A stretch of DNA of 64,000 nucleotides, from NCBI GenBank assembly GCA_013397115.1, contig VWZW01002449.1:186001-250000 (forward strand), read 5' to 3'. A program made the position numbers and the translations under genes. The DNA is from Edolisoma coerulescens (taxonomy: Eukaryota; Chordata; Aves; Passeriformes; Campephagidae). The notes beneath the pieces were generated by a model. The model had not been told where the DNA came from and did no database searches. It saw only the letters and a list, made by a program, of their open reading frames with translations. Shown one piece after another: positions 24,494-35,760 of the stretch (within the stretch, counting starts at the first letter, position 1; each line of letters begins with the position of its first letter).

Positions 24494-25050
24494 TGGCTGG
24501 CTGACCCTAACCAGCAGCCAAACACCCACCCATCCTCCTGCTCAGTCTCCTGTGGGATGAGGAAGAAACAGAAGGAAAATAAGACTCATGGATCTAAATA
24601 ATGACAAATTAATAAGCAAAGCAAAAAGATAAATTCATTCACTGCTTCCAATCTTCAGGCAAGTATCAGACCATTCCCTGAAAAACAACCTCCACAGGTG
24701 TAACAGATGCTTTGGAAGATAAACACCATAACTACAAGCATCCTCCCCTTTCCTCCTCTTTCCCCCTATTCTCTATTTCTCAGTGCAACATCTTATGGTA
24801 TGGGGGTATCCCTTTGGTCAGCTGGGGTCAGCTGTCCCAGCTGTGTCCCCTCCTGACCTCTTGCCCACTCCCAGCCTAGTCTCTTTGGAGAAGAAGAGAA
24901 AAAGCCTTGATGCTGTGCCAGCACTGATCAGCAATAACCAAAACACTGCTATGTTATCAAGTCTGTTTTAGACGCAAATGTAAATCACAGCACCATATGG
25001 ACTGCTATGAAAGGAGTTAACTCCATCCCAGCCAGGCTCAGCACATTGTG
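24489..25050 (-). mobile_element. Solo LTR, minus orientation (family shared with 12694-13258)
   Basis: The LTR body is approximately 24494-25045. The segment 24800-25045 aligns base for base with 13020-13258 over the words GGGTCAGCTGTCCCAGCT, GCCTTGATGCTGTG, ATGTTATCAA and CTCCATCCCAGCCAG, with many substitutions. The left part (from TGGCTGGCTGACCCTAACC) follows the U5 end of the same type of LTR. Flanking pentamers CTGTG (24489-24493) and TTGTG (25046-25050) match at 4 of 5, a probable decayed target-site duplication. No internal viral sequence was found. Confidence 0.75.
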
Positions 25051-28000
25051 AAATGAAGTAGAACAGTTGGAATTATAATACAAAATCTGTTTCTTAAAAA
25101 AAGGCATTCTGATTGTTTCATAAATTTGGTGGAACAGAGAGTTCTTTCACATCCTTTTCTCTGTCTATAATGGTACATTTTTTCTGTGATTAGACCAACT
25201 TATACCTCATATGACTTTGACATAAAGCTTATTTATAATTTGTTGCTTATTTCTTCCAATGCTAGCATTTTACTGGTATGTACTATCTTATGTTATTTGT
25301 AAGAGGGAGTTCAAGAATCAAAATGCATCCTTTGTAAGCTTTGCCACAGAACATTTCCTTTAGAGTAGTCATATCTTCTTTTGCTGGACGCTTCTATTCA
25401 TAACAGACACTCAAATAAAGATGGATATTTTGCTTTTACTGTCAAGTGTATAAGTGCTTCCTTCTTTAGAACTGCCAAATCGCCAAGTGTAGGAACTGAA
25501 ATGTTGGTCTGTTTGTATCATGAAAAGACTATTTTTTTTTTCCTTTGCGTATTTTTGGTTTTGGAGGAAAAGAGTGACCTTCTAATACACTAATTGATTC
25601 AAATATATCTGTCAATCAAAAATGAGAGCGAGGTATGAAAGTTACACCAAAACATTTTGATGAATCCTTGTTCTGACTGAAAATACAGGTATATATTTAA
25701 ATAATTTTGGAAGAAAAGTGCAGAAGAAAAACAAAGAAGAAAAGCAATGTGATACAAAGCTTTATTCAGTAAAGGGGAATTGACTGAGTTTATTTCATTG
25801 ATTGAAATTCAAACACCATAAATGAAAACTCTGTTTGGACAACAGGATTCTCTTTAAATGTTCTTTGTGTAGGAAATTTACAAATGCATCTACATTGCCA
25901 GGATTCAGAGAAAAAGGATGAGATAAAAGATATTTTAAATTTGTCAAAATGCTTAAATTATAATTCTAGGGCTCAGTGATGGTGAAGTAGGTCTATCAAA
26001 TAAAGAAGACAGAGAAGATATATGCACCATATTATAAAAACACTCTGTCAGATAGTAAAGAAATTCATCTTATGATTTGTTATAGTGCTAGTCTGTGTCC
26101 CAAAAATAACTGGTGATGTGTATATAGATTTCTTTGCTGTCTTGCTTTAAACTATATCTCCTTTGGGGCTTCCCCATGATTAAAGGCATGTAACTCATTT
26201 AAGGGTTCTATCCTGCACCCTTCTCTCTGTGCGTTCCAAATCAGTGGAATTCTCATTCATCTGAAATATCTCTTCTGGGATAGACCTAAGAAGTCCTTCG
26301 ACTACCATTTAATTAGAAGGAAGTTGTATCTTGCAGTGAATTTATTTAAGGAAACTTCTCTTCTTTTTCTTTGTGCACTATCTGCAAGCTTACCACAAAC
26401 AGACACCTGTCCCCAAAATTTCTCTGGGAAATAATGTTGAATTTCCACAAGAAATTAATGGATTTTCATTTCATGAGATGTTTCAGACTAAATTTCAAAA
26501 CAAAAATAGAGCTTATATGCCAAATAGAGAGAATATCAGGAGGCTCAATAAAGTTTGATAAGAATTTTTCCATCATAATTTTTTTACAGTGGTGATCATA
26601 GTGAGCATTAAAAACAAAACAATGCTGATGAAATGATCATCATTTTGCATTTGAATGAAAAATCCATTTGGCTACTCTTTCTGCTGACAAGAATTTTTAT
26701 CTGAGAAAAAGAAACCTCATAACCTCTTTGGCTGATTACCACACTATTCTGTGTGATAAAAAGCTTAAGGTACTAAACATTTCACTTTGATGGTGAAAAT
26801 GAAGAGGAAGGACATAGATAAATGTTCCTGCTGTCCCTGGTATTCAAGGAAACTGTGGCTACTTGTGTCAGCCCTTTGTAGCTCATATAGTATGGGAACG
26901 GCCTTGCAAGGAAACTTGAAGTGGATGGCAAAGAAAAGAACTATTCAAATGTGACCTGTGTGGGTTCTAGAACAGAGCCTGTACTGTAGTATATAAACAC
27001 ATATAAACACAGTCTGAGTATATAAACACATTTTATTTACAGCATTTATTTTATTTACACCTCAATATCTGACTATTTCTTTCCCTTATATTGTACTTTG
27101 TGGTGATAATTACATAAACCTTACTTTCAGGTTGCAGAAACAATATTACTTGAGTGCAGTGGAAAATAAAATACAAAATTTCAAATTCTATTTCAGGGTC
27201 TATGTTTGAAGTAAGCCTCCACCGTTTGGACGGGCACACTACTGAAGCACAAGTGTTTGAATATACCTTTGCAGAGACTAGAACAGGTTCACAAAAACAT
27301 TCCTATTAAAATTGGCTTTTGAATTGGAACAAATGTTCAGAGAATTACGGGTTTCTCAGCTTGACCTGTTTCCTGCCCTGTCTAATACAGTGTAAGGTGT
27401 TTCCATTCCAGACTTTGATTTAAGAAATACTTTTTGTTCTTACTGTATGGTAGCAAGTGTATAATACACATGCACTGTTGGAAGAATTGTAGATTGAAAC
27501 TCTACACATCTTCTGAGATATTCTTTTTAGACCAGAGGTGAGGATGTAAGAGGCAAAACAGTCAGAAAGCAGCTTACACTCAGTTAACCATAGCACAATT
27601 TAGCGATATTCTTAGAAGGATGACTCATTCTGCCAATACTGCCATATAAAAAAAATGACCTACACTTCATAAAATAGCATTTCAGTTTAAGTGGACAATT
27701 CAGTTTTACATTTTTATTTTTAATACTGAACTGGCTGTAAGATATAGCTCCATAAAAAGCCATACATAACACAGCAGCAATTTTCTAAAAATAATGTGAG
27801 GAATTTATGAGAAAAGATATCAAGCTTCAAGCACATCCAATAGGCAATATTGTGAGGCATCTCATGTGGCTTTTCAATGTGATCTGGAAGTTGAAGAAGA
27901 ATGGTATCATTTAATAATCTAACTCAAAGAGCTACAAAGAGACAAAAGCATCAGATTAAGAAAACTCATTTTGCAGAATGAGATGCTCTGTAGTGGTAGA

Positions 28001-28414
28001 ATTTTCTGAAGGTTGTGTTAATCATACATGAAAAATCAACAAAGATAAAATGGCAATATGGAGTTGAACAATGGATACTTTCATTAGATAATCAGTATAA
28101 GAAATAGGGCAAGCTAACTATAATAATTCAGAATCAAATAAACAGCTCCAAAAAGTGAATCAAATGCAGGGCTTGACCTTAATACAAAAGTTCTTTTATC
28201 TGCATGGAAAACATCAAATAGTTGTTTAAAACTGAAGTGGCCAATGATGCTGCTCATTATCCATGATGATTCTGCATTGGGCACTTAGATTTTTCTCATA
28301 ATATGTCTAAAATACTTTCAGACTTTTACTTTTCCTCTTAGAAGTTCAGCCACAGCACTCTGCAATTTTTTTAGTGGTTACTTAGACCCAAGAGACCTGT
28401 TGAGACACACAGTT
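25051..28414. other. Unique AT-rich non-coding DNA
   Basis: No gene or classifiable transposon was found. Around 26987-27060 there is a local direct repeat (AGTATATAAACACA twice, and TTTATTTAC twice). ORFs are below 75 codons. Confidence 0.6.
26987..27060. repeat. Short local direct repeats
   Basis: AGTATATAAACACA occurs at about 26987 and again about 30 bp later, with an extra ATATAAACACA between them, followed by two copies of TTTTATTTAC. It appears to be local tandem slippage. Confidence 0.6.
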
Positions 28415-29446
28415 TGCTTTGGGTTTGGGTCGTGGTGTGACACCAGGTGCTCATCAAGTCAGTCTATCACTCTCTTCCTTCCCAGGATCGGGGAAGAAAA
28501 TAAAATTTAAAAACTCGTGGATCAAGGTAAAGGCAGTTTAATAATGCAAAATCAAAGGTCATATGCGGAAACAAAGGAATATAAAAGATTTGTTGTCCAC
28601 AGCAGGCAATGTCTGGCTAATTTCCAGGAAGCAGAGCTTCCATACGAGTGGTGATTGCTTTGAAGACATTGTAAATAACAAATGCCTCGGCAGCAGCACA
28701 GGGGGATGGGGAATGTGGCTATGGTCAGTTCATCACACTCTGCCACTCCTTCCTCCTCAGAGGGAGGACTCTTCACATTCTTCTTCTCTACTGGCGGATC
28801 CCTCCCATGGGAGACAGTCCTCCACCAACTTCTTCAATGGGAGCCCTTCCCAAGGGCTGCAGGTTTTCACCAAATTCTGCAGTCTGGGTTTCTTCCCGAG
28901 GTTCATCAAACCTGCTACACTGTGGTCTCCTCTTACCAAGGGTCCACAGGTCCTGCCAGGAGCCTGATCCAGCATGGGCTTCCCACAGGGCCACAGCATC
29001 CTTTGGACATCCACCTGTTCCAGCATGGGTCTTTCATGGCCTGTAGATGGATCTCTGCTCCAGAATGGACCTCCATAGGCTGCAGGGGCACAACTGTCTC
29101 ACCATGGTCTGCACCACAGCCTGAAGGGGAATCTCAGCTCCAGCACCTGGAGCATCTCCTCCCCCCTCCTACTCAACTGATCTTGGTGTCTGCAGGGCGT
29201 CTTATCTCGTATATTTTCACTTCTCTCTCCATCTGCACAATGCACAGGGTTTTTCCCCCTTCTTAACTGTTATCCCAGAGGTGCTGCCACCATTGCTGAT
29301 GGACTTGGCCTTGGCCAGCAGTGGATCCATCTTGGAGCTGGCTGGCATTGGCTCTGTCAGACATTGAGGATGCTTCTGGCAACTTCCCACAGAAGCCAGC
29401 CCTGTAGCCCTCCAGTACCAAAACCTTGCCACGTAAACCCAATATG
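28415..29446 (-). mobile_element. Long solo LTR of an endogenous retrovirus, minus orientation
   Basis: About 1.03 kb resembles a common songbird ERV LTR in antisense. The right edge ends ACGTAAACCCAATA, the reverse complement of an LTR start TATTGGGTTTACGT whose terminal TG appears mutated. The left edge near 28415 corresponds to the U5 end. ATTAAA on the minus strand (28537-28542) is the likely polyadenylation signal. The middle carries repeated words built on CTCCA..ATGGG. Overlapping ORFs on both strands (194 codons at 28682-29266) are due to the GC-rich LTR and not to genes. I compared the flanks and found no target-site duplication, so both edges are approximate. Confidence 0.75.
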
Positions 29447-31670
29447 TGTGGCTCTCTAGCTAGTTTGATTTAACTGTTCTCATAGAGGAATGTAACATTA
29501 GAGGGACTTTTTAAGTATTTTTGCAGATTAACTTTAGAATTTTTTCAAATTCTTAGTTACTTGCTAAAAAGAATAACTCCAGTCAGCAGGAGACATCTAT
29601 AGATTAAGCTCTGCAAAAGCCCATGCATCCAGAGAGTTACAGCTTTGTGTTGCTACATTCTCAAGGATTTAACGCTCCTCTAGGGATATTCACTACCCAC
29701 AGGAGCCCTCCAGGAATGCCTGCAACATGGTGAGCAGCTGGGCCACCACGGGCAGCGTGCAAAGAGGCAGGGGAGTAATGACAGCACCGAAGCCAAGCTC
29801 CTTAGCTGTGCTTGGCATTCCTGGTGTTATGCAGTTCTGAGGCAGGATGGAAAAGCCATTCTGTCTAGAATGAGCAGCCTGAAAGCAGATTTTAACCTCT
29901 ATTTTGGCAGAGACAGAAGTGACACACTGGCAGATTTCTCATTACACTCATCCTGTGATGTTCCACACTTGGTGTTCAGAGTAGTACTGGCATGCCTAAG
30001 TGAGGGAAGCAAATCACAGGGGACAAGGCTAGCTGTAAAATGGAAGAGCACACAGCAGAGCAGCAACCAGAATTTCAAACTTGCTTGCCTTCCATTTCCC
30101 TTCGGTTTTGTTTTAATTCTGTAACCTTACTGTTCTTATCTACCTGTGTCTTCTTTTATTCTTGTTTGAGTACAAGGGTTGTTGCTTTGCTTTGCTTTGC
30201 TGCAAGAATAATGACAATTGTCTCCTGTTAGAAATAGGTTCAGAAGTTCAAGTCTTCAGAGCTCTTGCTAACTTCAGGCACTGCACAGAATATTAAGATG
30301 GAACAATATGTCTCCTGTGTTATGCTTCTTCGGGCTTCAGACTCAAATTGACTCACTAAATAATTTTGCTACACAGAAAACAAGAACCAGGCAAGACATA
30401 TCTCTGTATAAAGGCTGTTTCTGGATGCAAATATTTTCCACCTTCAGGTAAGAAAGTCTGGAAAGTAATGGAATGGAAATCAGGCTGAGCTGAGCTCTGA
30501 TGACCAACTATTTGCATTTATCTCACTTGTCTCCTACCTATGATGGTACCCTGACTTTTGAGGAAACAAAGGTCAAACCTTCAATATAGAAGATCTAGAG
30601 TATATTTCCAAGTCCTTGACTCTGCGAGTTGCTAAGGTATTTTAACACAGCACATCCACATTAGCCTTCACCCAATGCAAGCTCAGACACCCCTTTAAAC
30701 ACACTAGTATCTCCAAGCTATTATCCTCACTGAAGTCAATGACAAAGCTTTTACTCACTGTGCGGGACCCTGGAGAGACAATTAGAATATCTTGACAAAA
30801 AGCAGGGTTTTAGGCATTTTGATAAAGCTTCTGGAGCTTTGTGGGGTAGACTGCAGGGCACAGCCCAACAAGGTGGTAAGGTTCCATTATGCCAAAATAT
30901 GGTCTGTGGTCTGTCTTCTTCCTTTCTGCCATTTTTGGGTCTGCCTAACTCTCCTACAATCCAGCAAAGGTCCCTAAACAAACTGATGGAATAGCATAAA
31001 AAGGTAATGGCTTCCTGCCAGCCTGGTGAGCTGAACCAGCTCATCATGAGATACAAGTAGTGCCAGAGATGTCTTGTAGGACAAACCCTTGGGCCAGACA
31101 TGAATGAAAATAAAACAGTTTTTGTGGAATTCAGGGAAGACCAGCCACATCGAGGCACCCATGTACTCCAAAAATGGACCTCTCAGTGCTTTTTCTGGGC
31201 TGGTATACAAACGCATCCCACATTCCTGCATCAGTTTCCTTTTTTGTTTGTATCTCAAACAACATTCAAATGTCTCCAATTTATTCCATGCTGAAAAGCT
31301 GCAATGTAATTTATAATGTATTTTATTTAAGTGAGAATTGCCAGTCTTCCTGGATGACCCTGTCATTTGATCTGTAAAGCATTGATTTTCCTTAATCTGC
31401 AGAAAAGTATTAACAGATATTTGGAAAGGTTTTAAATGATACTTTTCCTATGGGAACAATGTCTCCCTTAAAAAAAAAGCCAAGGTGAAAGAGAGTACAT
31501 GAAAGATTGTTAGAAACAAGACTCGTTCTTATATGTACTTACAATAAATGGAGCACTGGATTATTTATTGCATACCTGCCTCATACCTGTGCAGATACAA
31601 CTGAAAGATAAGACTTGTATTTGTAATCTTGATAACCTTCCCTATATGGACAGACATTCTGCTTCTTTAC
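29447..31670. other. Non-coding DNA, no recognised gene
   Basis: No gene was found. About 29680-29870 is locally GC-richer, without a usable ORF. In 30750-31370 several overlapping ORFs of 60-135 codons occur on both strands, a sign of low stop density and not of coding. This part may be an old unclassified repeat. A small CTTTG pentanucleotide run lies at 30185-30203. Confidence 0.5.
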
Positions 31671-31785
31671 CAAACCAAACAAAACAACAACAACAACAAC
31701 AACAAAACCACCAACAAAAACCAAAACAAAAACCAAAAACAAAACCAAAAACCCCATAATCAACCAACCAAACAAAAGAAAAACC
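31671..31785. repeat. CAA/ACC-rich simple repeat
   Basis: A perfect (CAA)n core at about 31685-31705 sits in a longer A/C-only tract. The frames crossing it encode Asn/Gln/Lys homopolymer stretches and are not genes. Confidence 0.9.
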
Positions 31786-31905
31786 CCACTCTGCACTTTT
31801 TCACAGAGAACTTTGTGACTTTCTTGTTCCCTGTGCTTTGGTTTGTGAATGCACACGGATATGTGATAACTGAGATTTTGTTGTGCAAGAACACAGTCAG
31901 TCTGG

Positions 31906-32961
31906 ATGTATGTGGCAGTGCATCCTTCCCCCCTTGCCCCCCACTCCTTTCCAGGCTGCAGTGTGAGCTGAGAAAATGCTTGTCAGGCCTCGTCTTTGAA
32001 AACACCACCTGGGCTCAGCTCTTTCTGAGCTGATCACGAACATTGTCCACTCTCAGGAACTCCCAACAAGCTTCTGTTTTTCTCATGATCAGCCTTGGAA
32101 AATATTTCTCTGGCCTGAATGGCATAACATTTCTGTTCTCACACTTTCAAAAAAAGTGCTGACCCAAGCTGTGGCCAGGATGAAACATTGTTATGACGAA
32201 AGCCCACTCTCTTGCAACCCTAAAAACAGCGGTCCAAGATGGGGCCCTTTGAGCTCTCCTGGGCCACTGCAGGCTGTGACCAGCAATCTCCTTCTGAGGG
32301 GGATGCCTCTCAGAGCCAGCAAACCCTGAGGTTTGCCATACCTGGAGGATCGCCAAACCATGATGTGTCCTAGGCTGATACCCTCGCACCTCAAGGCCCC
32401 ATCCTTCACCGGGATGGGATGGTCAGGAGATGCAAAAGCATCTGAAGTGAGGATTTTCACTGACCTCTGAGGGAAATTTTTCCACAGGTACCTTATCTTG
32501 CACAGACTCTTCCTGTCTGTGTGCATGCCCCTGCGCATACGCTATAACAAATCTGGAAGTTAAGTTATAGCTATAATTTAGGCTAAGTGCTGTTAAGTGT
32601 TATTTCTCTGTTAGATTGTTAAGATATAAATTAACGTATAAGTTAAGTTAAAGTACTGTTAAGTTTAAGTGCTGTTGAACTTTAGGCCGCATTCCTTTTC
32701 ATCCTTGTTTACACTGTCTTTACACACAGACACACACACACCTAGGTAGTTTCAATTCATTTCTGTTTTGATTGCCTGGATTTTGTTCGTTTTGTTGTTG
32801 CTTGCTTTTCCCTTGTTGTGCCTTAGTTGCCCTTTGAAAGTAGAGTGAATCTTGCCAATGAATCTGTTGTGCTTTGTAGCGTAATATTAAATCTGACTTT
32901 TGCTCATCCCCTTACTGGTGATTTTTGCGTGATCTCAAGCACACTCGTTTGGGACAATGTA
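31906..32961 (+). mobile_element. Solo LTR, about 1.05 kb, plus orientation, exact 5-bp duplication
   Basis: The LTR body is 31911-32956 (1046 bp), beginning TGTGGCAGTGCATCC and ending GTTTGGGACA. It is flanked by identical ATGTA pentamers at 31906-31910 and 32957-32961. The downstream third contains a run of TTAAGT-type repeats (about 32555-32690), a short CA repeat (32727-32743) and an ATTAAA polyadenylation signal at 32886-32891, about 65 bp before the 3' edge. It resembles a songbird ERV LTR family. No internal region remains. ORFs of 80-134 codons within it are incidental. Confidence 0.85.
32555..32690 (+). repeat. TTAAGT-rich internal repeat of the LTR
   Basis: AAGTTAAGTTA, GTTAAGTGTTA and TTAAGTTTAAGTGCTGTT variants recur over about 135 bp. 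They form a degenerate hexamer-based array inside the LTR at 31911-32956. Confidence 0.65.
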
Positions 32962-35369
32962 GCCTCTCTTTGGAAATTTCAGAGCTGATGATATATTTTG
33001 TTCCAGAAGGACAAAAAATTAACTTCTACCATGTCCTTTCCTTGTCAATCATGTAAAAAAGAATTAGTGCTAGTTAGACAAATGGACTTATTTTCATACA
33101 AGAAATGGGAAAATCAGGCTTCTTTCCTCTTTATAATTTGTTATGTAAAGCTTTCTAAGTAATGCCACTTTCTTAGAGAATCCCACTGCTTTTTAATATA
33201 TGATAATGAAGAGATTGAAGAGAGTTACTCTATTTTGTTGAAAGCTATTGAACTCTCTAGCTCTGATTTTATATTCATATATATGAAAATTTCTAGTTTA
33301 AAACAAACCAAAATTATTTTTAGGTGGGTTAGGAGACACTATAATGCTGAAATTTAGGAAAATTGGCCCCATGGTGTCTTTAGAATTATAGTCCTATATA
33401 GCTTTTCAGGTGTGTATGTGCATGTACTTTGTATGTATTACAATATTGACAAACTCTGTGATAGTTCTACTTTTGTCACATTCTGCCTGATTTTGCTGTG
33501 TCAGCCACAATGTCTATCTTATAGCCACTAATCTGGCAAGTGTTTAGGTTAATTCTTGAAGACACAGAGCTACTCTTCATAAATTTAAAATGTCACAGAG
33601 AATGCTGACTTGTACTAAATGCTTATTCTATTCATTAAATTTGGCTTTTTACCTCAGAAATGCAAAGCAGACCAATACTGGATAGGCATAACTTATATAG
33701 GCACACATTTACCTCCATATTCATGCATCACATTTTGTATTATTTAACAGCAGTCTGGTCCTGCTGTTTTATTGCCCAATTGGCTAGGATGACATATGAC
33801 CATAAGAATAGATAGAGGCTTACATTTGCATTTGTTCTCACATTATAGAGCTCAGAAGCAAACTGGTAACCAGAAACATATTATCTAGAATTACAAGGCA
33901 CACATTGCTACCATGGTAATGTTTTGAAAAATTAAGTGTTCTCAGTAGGTGTTTAGTGCCTCCATATTTCAATTAGTACATGCTTACTACATGCCTACAA
34001 TTCTTAAAGATTGCACATAGGAATACATTATTAGGATGTGCATTATGCATATTTGAATGTCTAAACATCCTCACAGCAAAAGTTTCTTACCCAATATTTT
34101 GTGAATATATTACAAAGGAATAAAAAAATCTCGGAGGATAGGAGATAGAAGGCAAGAAATGAGGGATGAGGGATGAACAAAACTGATGGATCACTTTCCT
34201 GATTCAAAGGCTACTGTACTCAGGGCTGCTCCTGAGGTATAAATAAGATTTTTCAAACTCTTGCTGTGTGCTGACATACTTAAAAGGCAAAGTTACAGGA
34301 AGGATTCCCTATAGCACACAGTAAAGTTTGGGTTCCCAAGGCTTCTAGCATCCCTTAAATAGTCTTCAGTAATCTAAATGTCACAGCAGACTACTGGAAA
34401 AGACTACTACACAGTGGGGACTTAATTCCCCAGTTCCAAACATGCCAAATGTGGTGATATCAGCCAGCATTGCCACATAAAGAAACTACTTCACAACAGA
34501 TGGATTGTCTGACCAAACACCGTTTTGATTTTCACAGTGGAAAAAAGACCTACCGAACTTAGATCTGTTATCTTTCATGATTTCATATATATTGTGTTCC
34601 CAAACTAAGAGCAAAAATTTATAAATGGCATTTTCATATAAATATATGCATGTAAATATATGTATGTGTGTATATATATTTGTAAGTATTTATATCTATA
34701 TAAATAGGAATTAGATCAACTGGTCATGTATGCCGCACATACGTACATCTGACTAAATATAAAACATTTTTTAAGGTGATGGAGCTTCTTCCAGTTCCCT
34801 CAGAGCCAACTTGAGCTATGAATGTTAAGTATTTCTGAAGACTGAAACATGGTTCTTTAGGTGACTAAACACTGCAAAGAGCTATCATGTTTGAATACAC
34901 AGGCCACAGTGTTTAGGGATAAATCAGCTTTCTGCTGTCGAGTATATCAGCTTACTGGAAGAGAGGAAGACAATACAATAGCCATGAAAACTGAAACCTG
35001 ACTTTCAGAAAAGAAGCTAACTCATTATATCTTTATTTAGCATATGAGACATAGCACAAAATCATTGGCGTTTCCTAATGGGCAGTTTCTGAATAAAAGA
35101 GAAGAGAAAATCCATATTCTATTACACAAGTTCATTGCAATGGCCACTTTTTCTCTTTATAAAACCCACAAAACAAACCACAAACCCTTCATTATTCATT
35201 ATTTTGTCTGTAGAGCCACTTGTCTCATCCTTCTGTATTTGGTGCAAACACAGGTTAGTACAGCAAGTTCAACCACTTTCATTTATTATCCACATTTTTG
35301 GGAAGATACCTCTGGACCATAAGTTCTTGAATTAGAAACATATGGCTAAGCTAAACACTTCTGGCAGGG
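32962..35369. other. Unique AT-rich non-coding DNA
   Basis: No gene or classifiable transposon. A TATA/TATG-rich stretch lies at 34635-34706. The 92-codon ORF at 35044-35322 has no recognisable domain. Confidence 0.6.
34635..34706. repeat. AT-rich alternating tract
   Basis: Imperfect TATA, TATG and TATT alternation, including TGTGTATATATAT. Simple sequence. Confidence 0.7.
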
Positions 35370-35760
35370 TCATAAAGAGCCTATCCATTCAGCCATGACC
35401 AGGCAATCAGGCCCTTTGATCAAGGGGCTTTGCAGGATTGTGACAGATCTAGAGCTACTCTGTTGCAGCAGACTTATTTCACCAGTAATTGTGAGAGATC
35501 TAGAGCTACTCCACTGGAGCAGACTTATTTCACCAGCACAGCCCTCTGTGTGGTAGCACCCTTTGTGAGGTCTCAGCATGTTCTAAGTGCTGAGAGGCCC
35601 TTCCATCTTGGCTGACTTACTGGTGCTGAAGAAGAGGCAGAGCCAGTTGGCCACCCTTAGGATAATCATCACCAATTGGTGAAAAGCTGCTGTTGAGTTT
35701 TGGAGTTAATTATCTGCTGATCCGGGATCTACTGAACTTACAAGATATCCTAGGAGAACT
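35370..35760. repeat. Unclassified repeat-like block with 51-bp tandem duplication
   Basis: A locally GC-richer block holds two head-to-tail 51-bp units (35437-35487 and 35488-35538), differing at only a few positions. Each contains AGATCTAGAGCTACTC and CAGACTTATTTCACCAG. A perfect 14-bp palindrome TCACCAATTGGTGA follows at 35669-35682. LTR termini, terminal inverted repeats or target-site duplications were not found, so the class is unknown. It may be a piece of an old ERV or DNA transposon. Confidence 0.5.

Noticed and set aside
12694..25045. The two related minus-strand LTRs as the two ends of one provirus
   Set aside because: Their outer flanks (TCCTTG at 12688 and TTGTG at 25046) do not match, each has its own near-matching flank pair, the copies are strongly diverged, and the sequence between contains another LTR, a CR1 and unique DNA with no viral genes.
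28563..29266. Overlapping ORFs of 134 and 194 codons as genes
   Set aside because: They lie inside the antisense LTR at 28415-29446, and overlapping open frames occur on both strands.
31568..32033. Asn/Gln/Lys-rich ORFs resembling a prion-like protein
   Set aside because: They are translations of the (CAA)n and A/C-rich simple repeat.
32147..32538. 80- and 115-codon minus-strand ORFs as genes
   Set aside because: They lie inside the solo LTR at 31911-32956, antisense to it.
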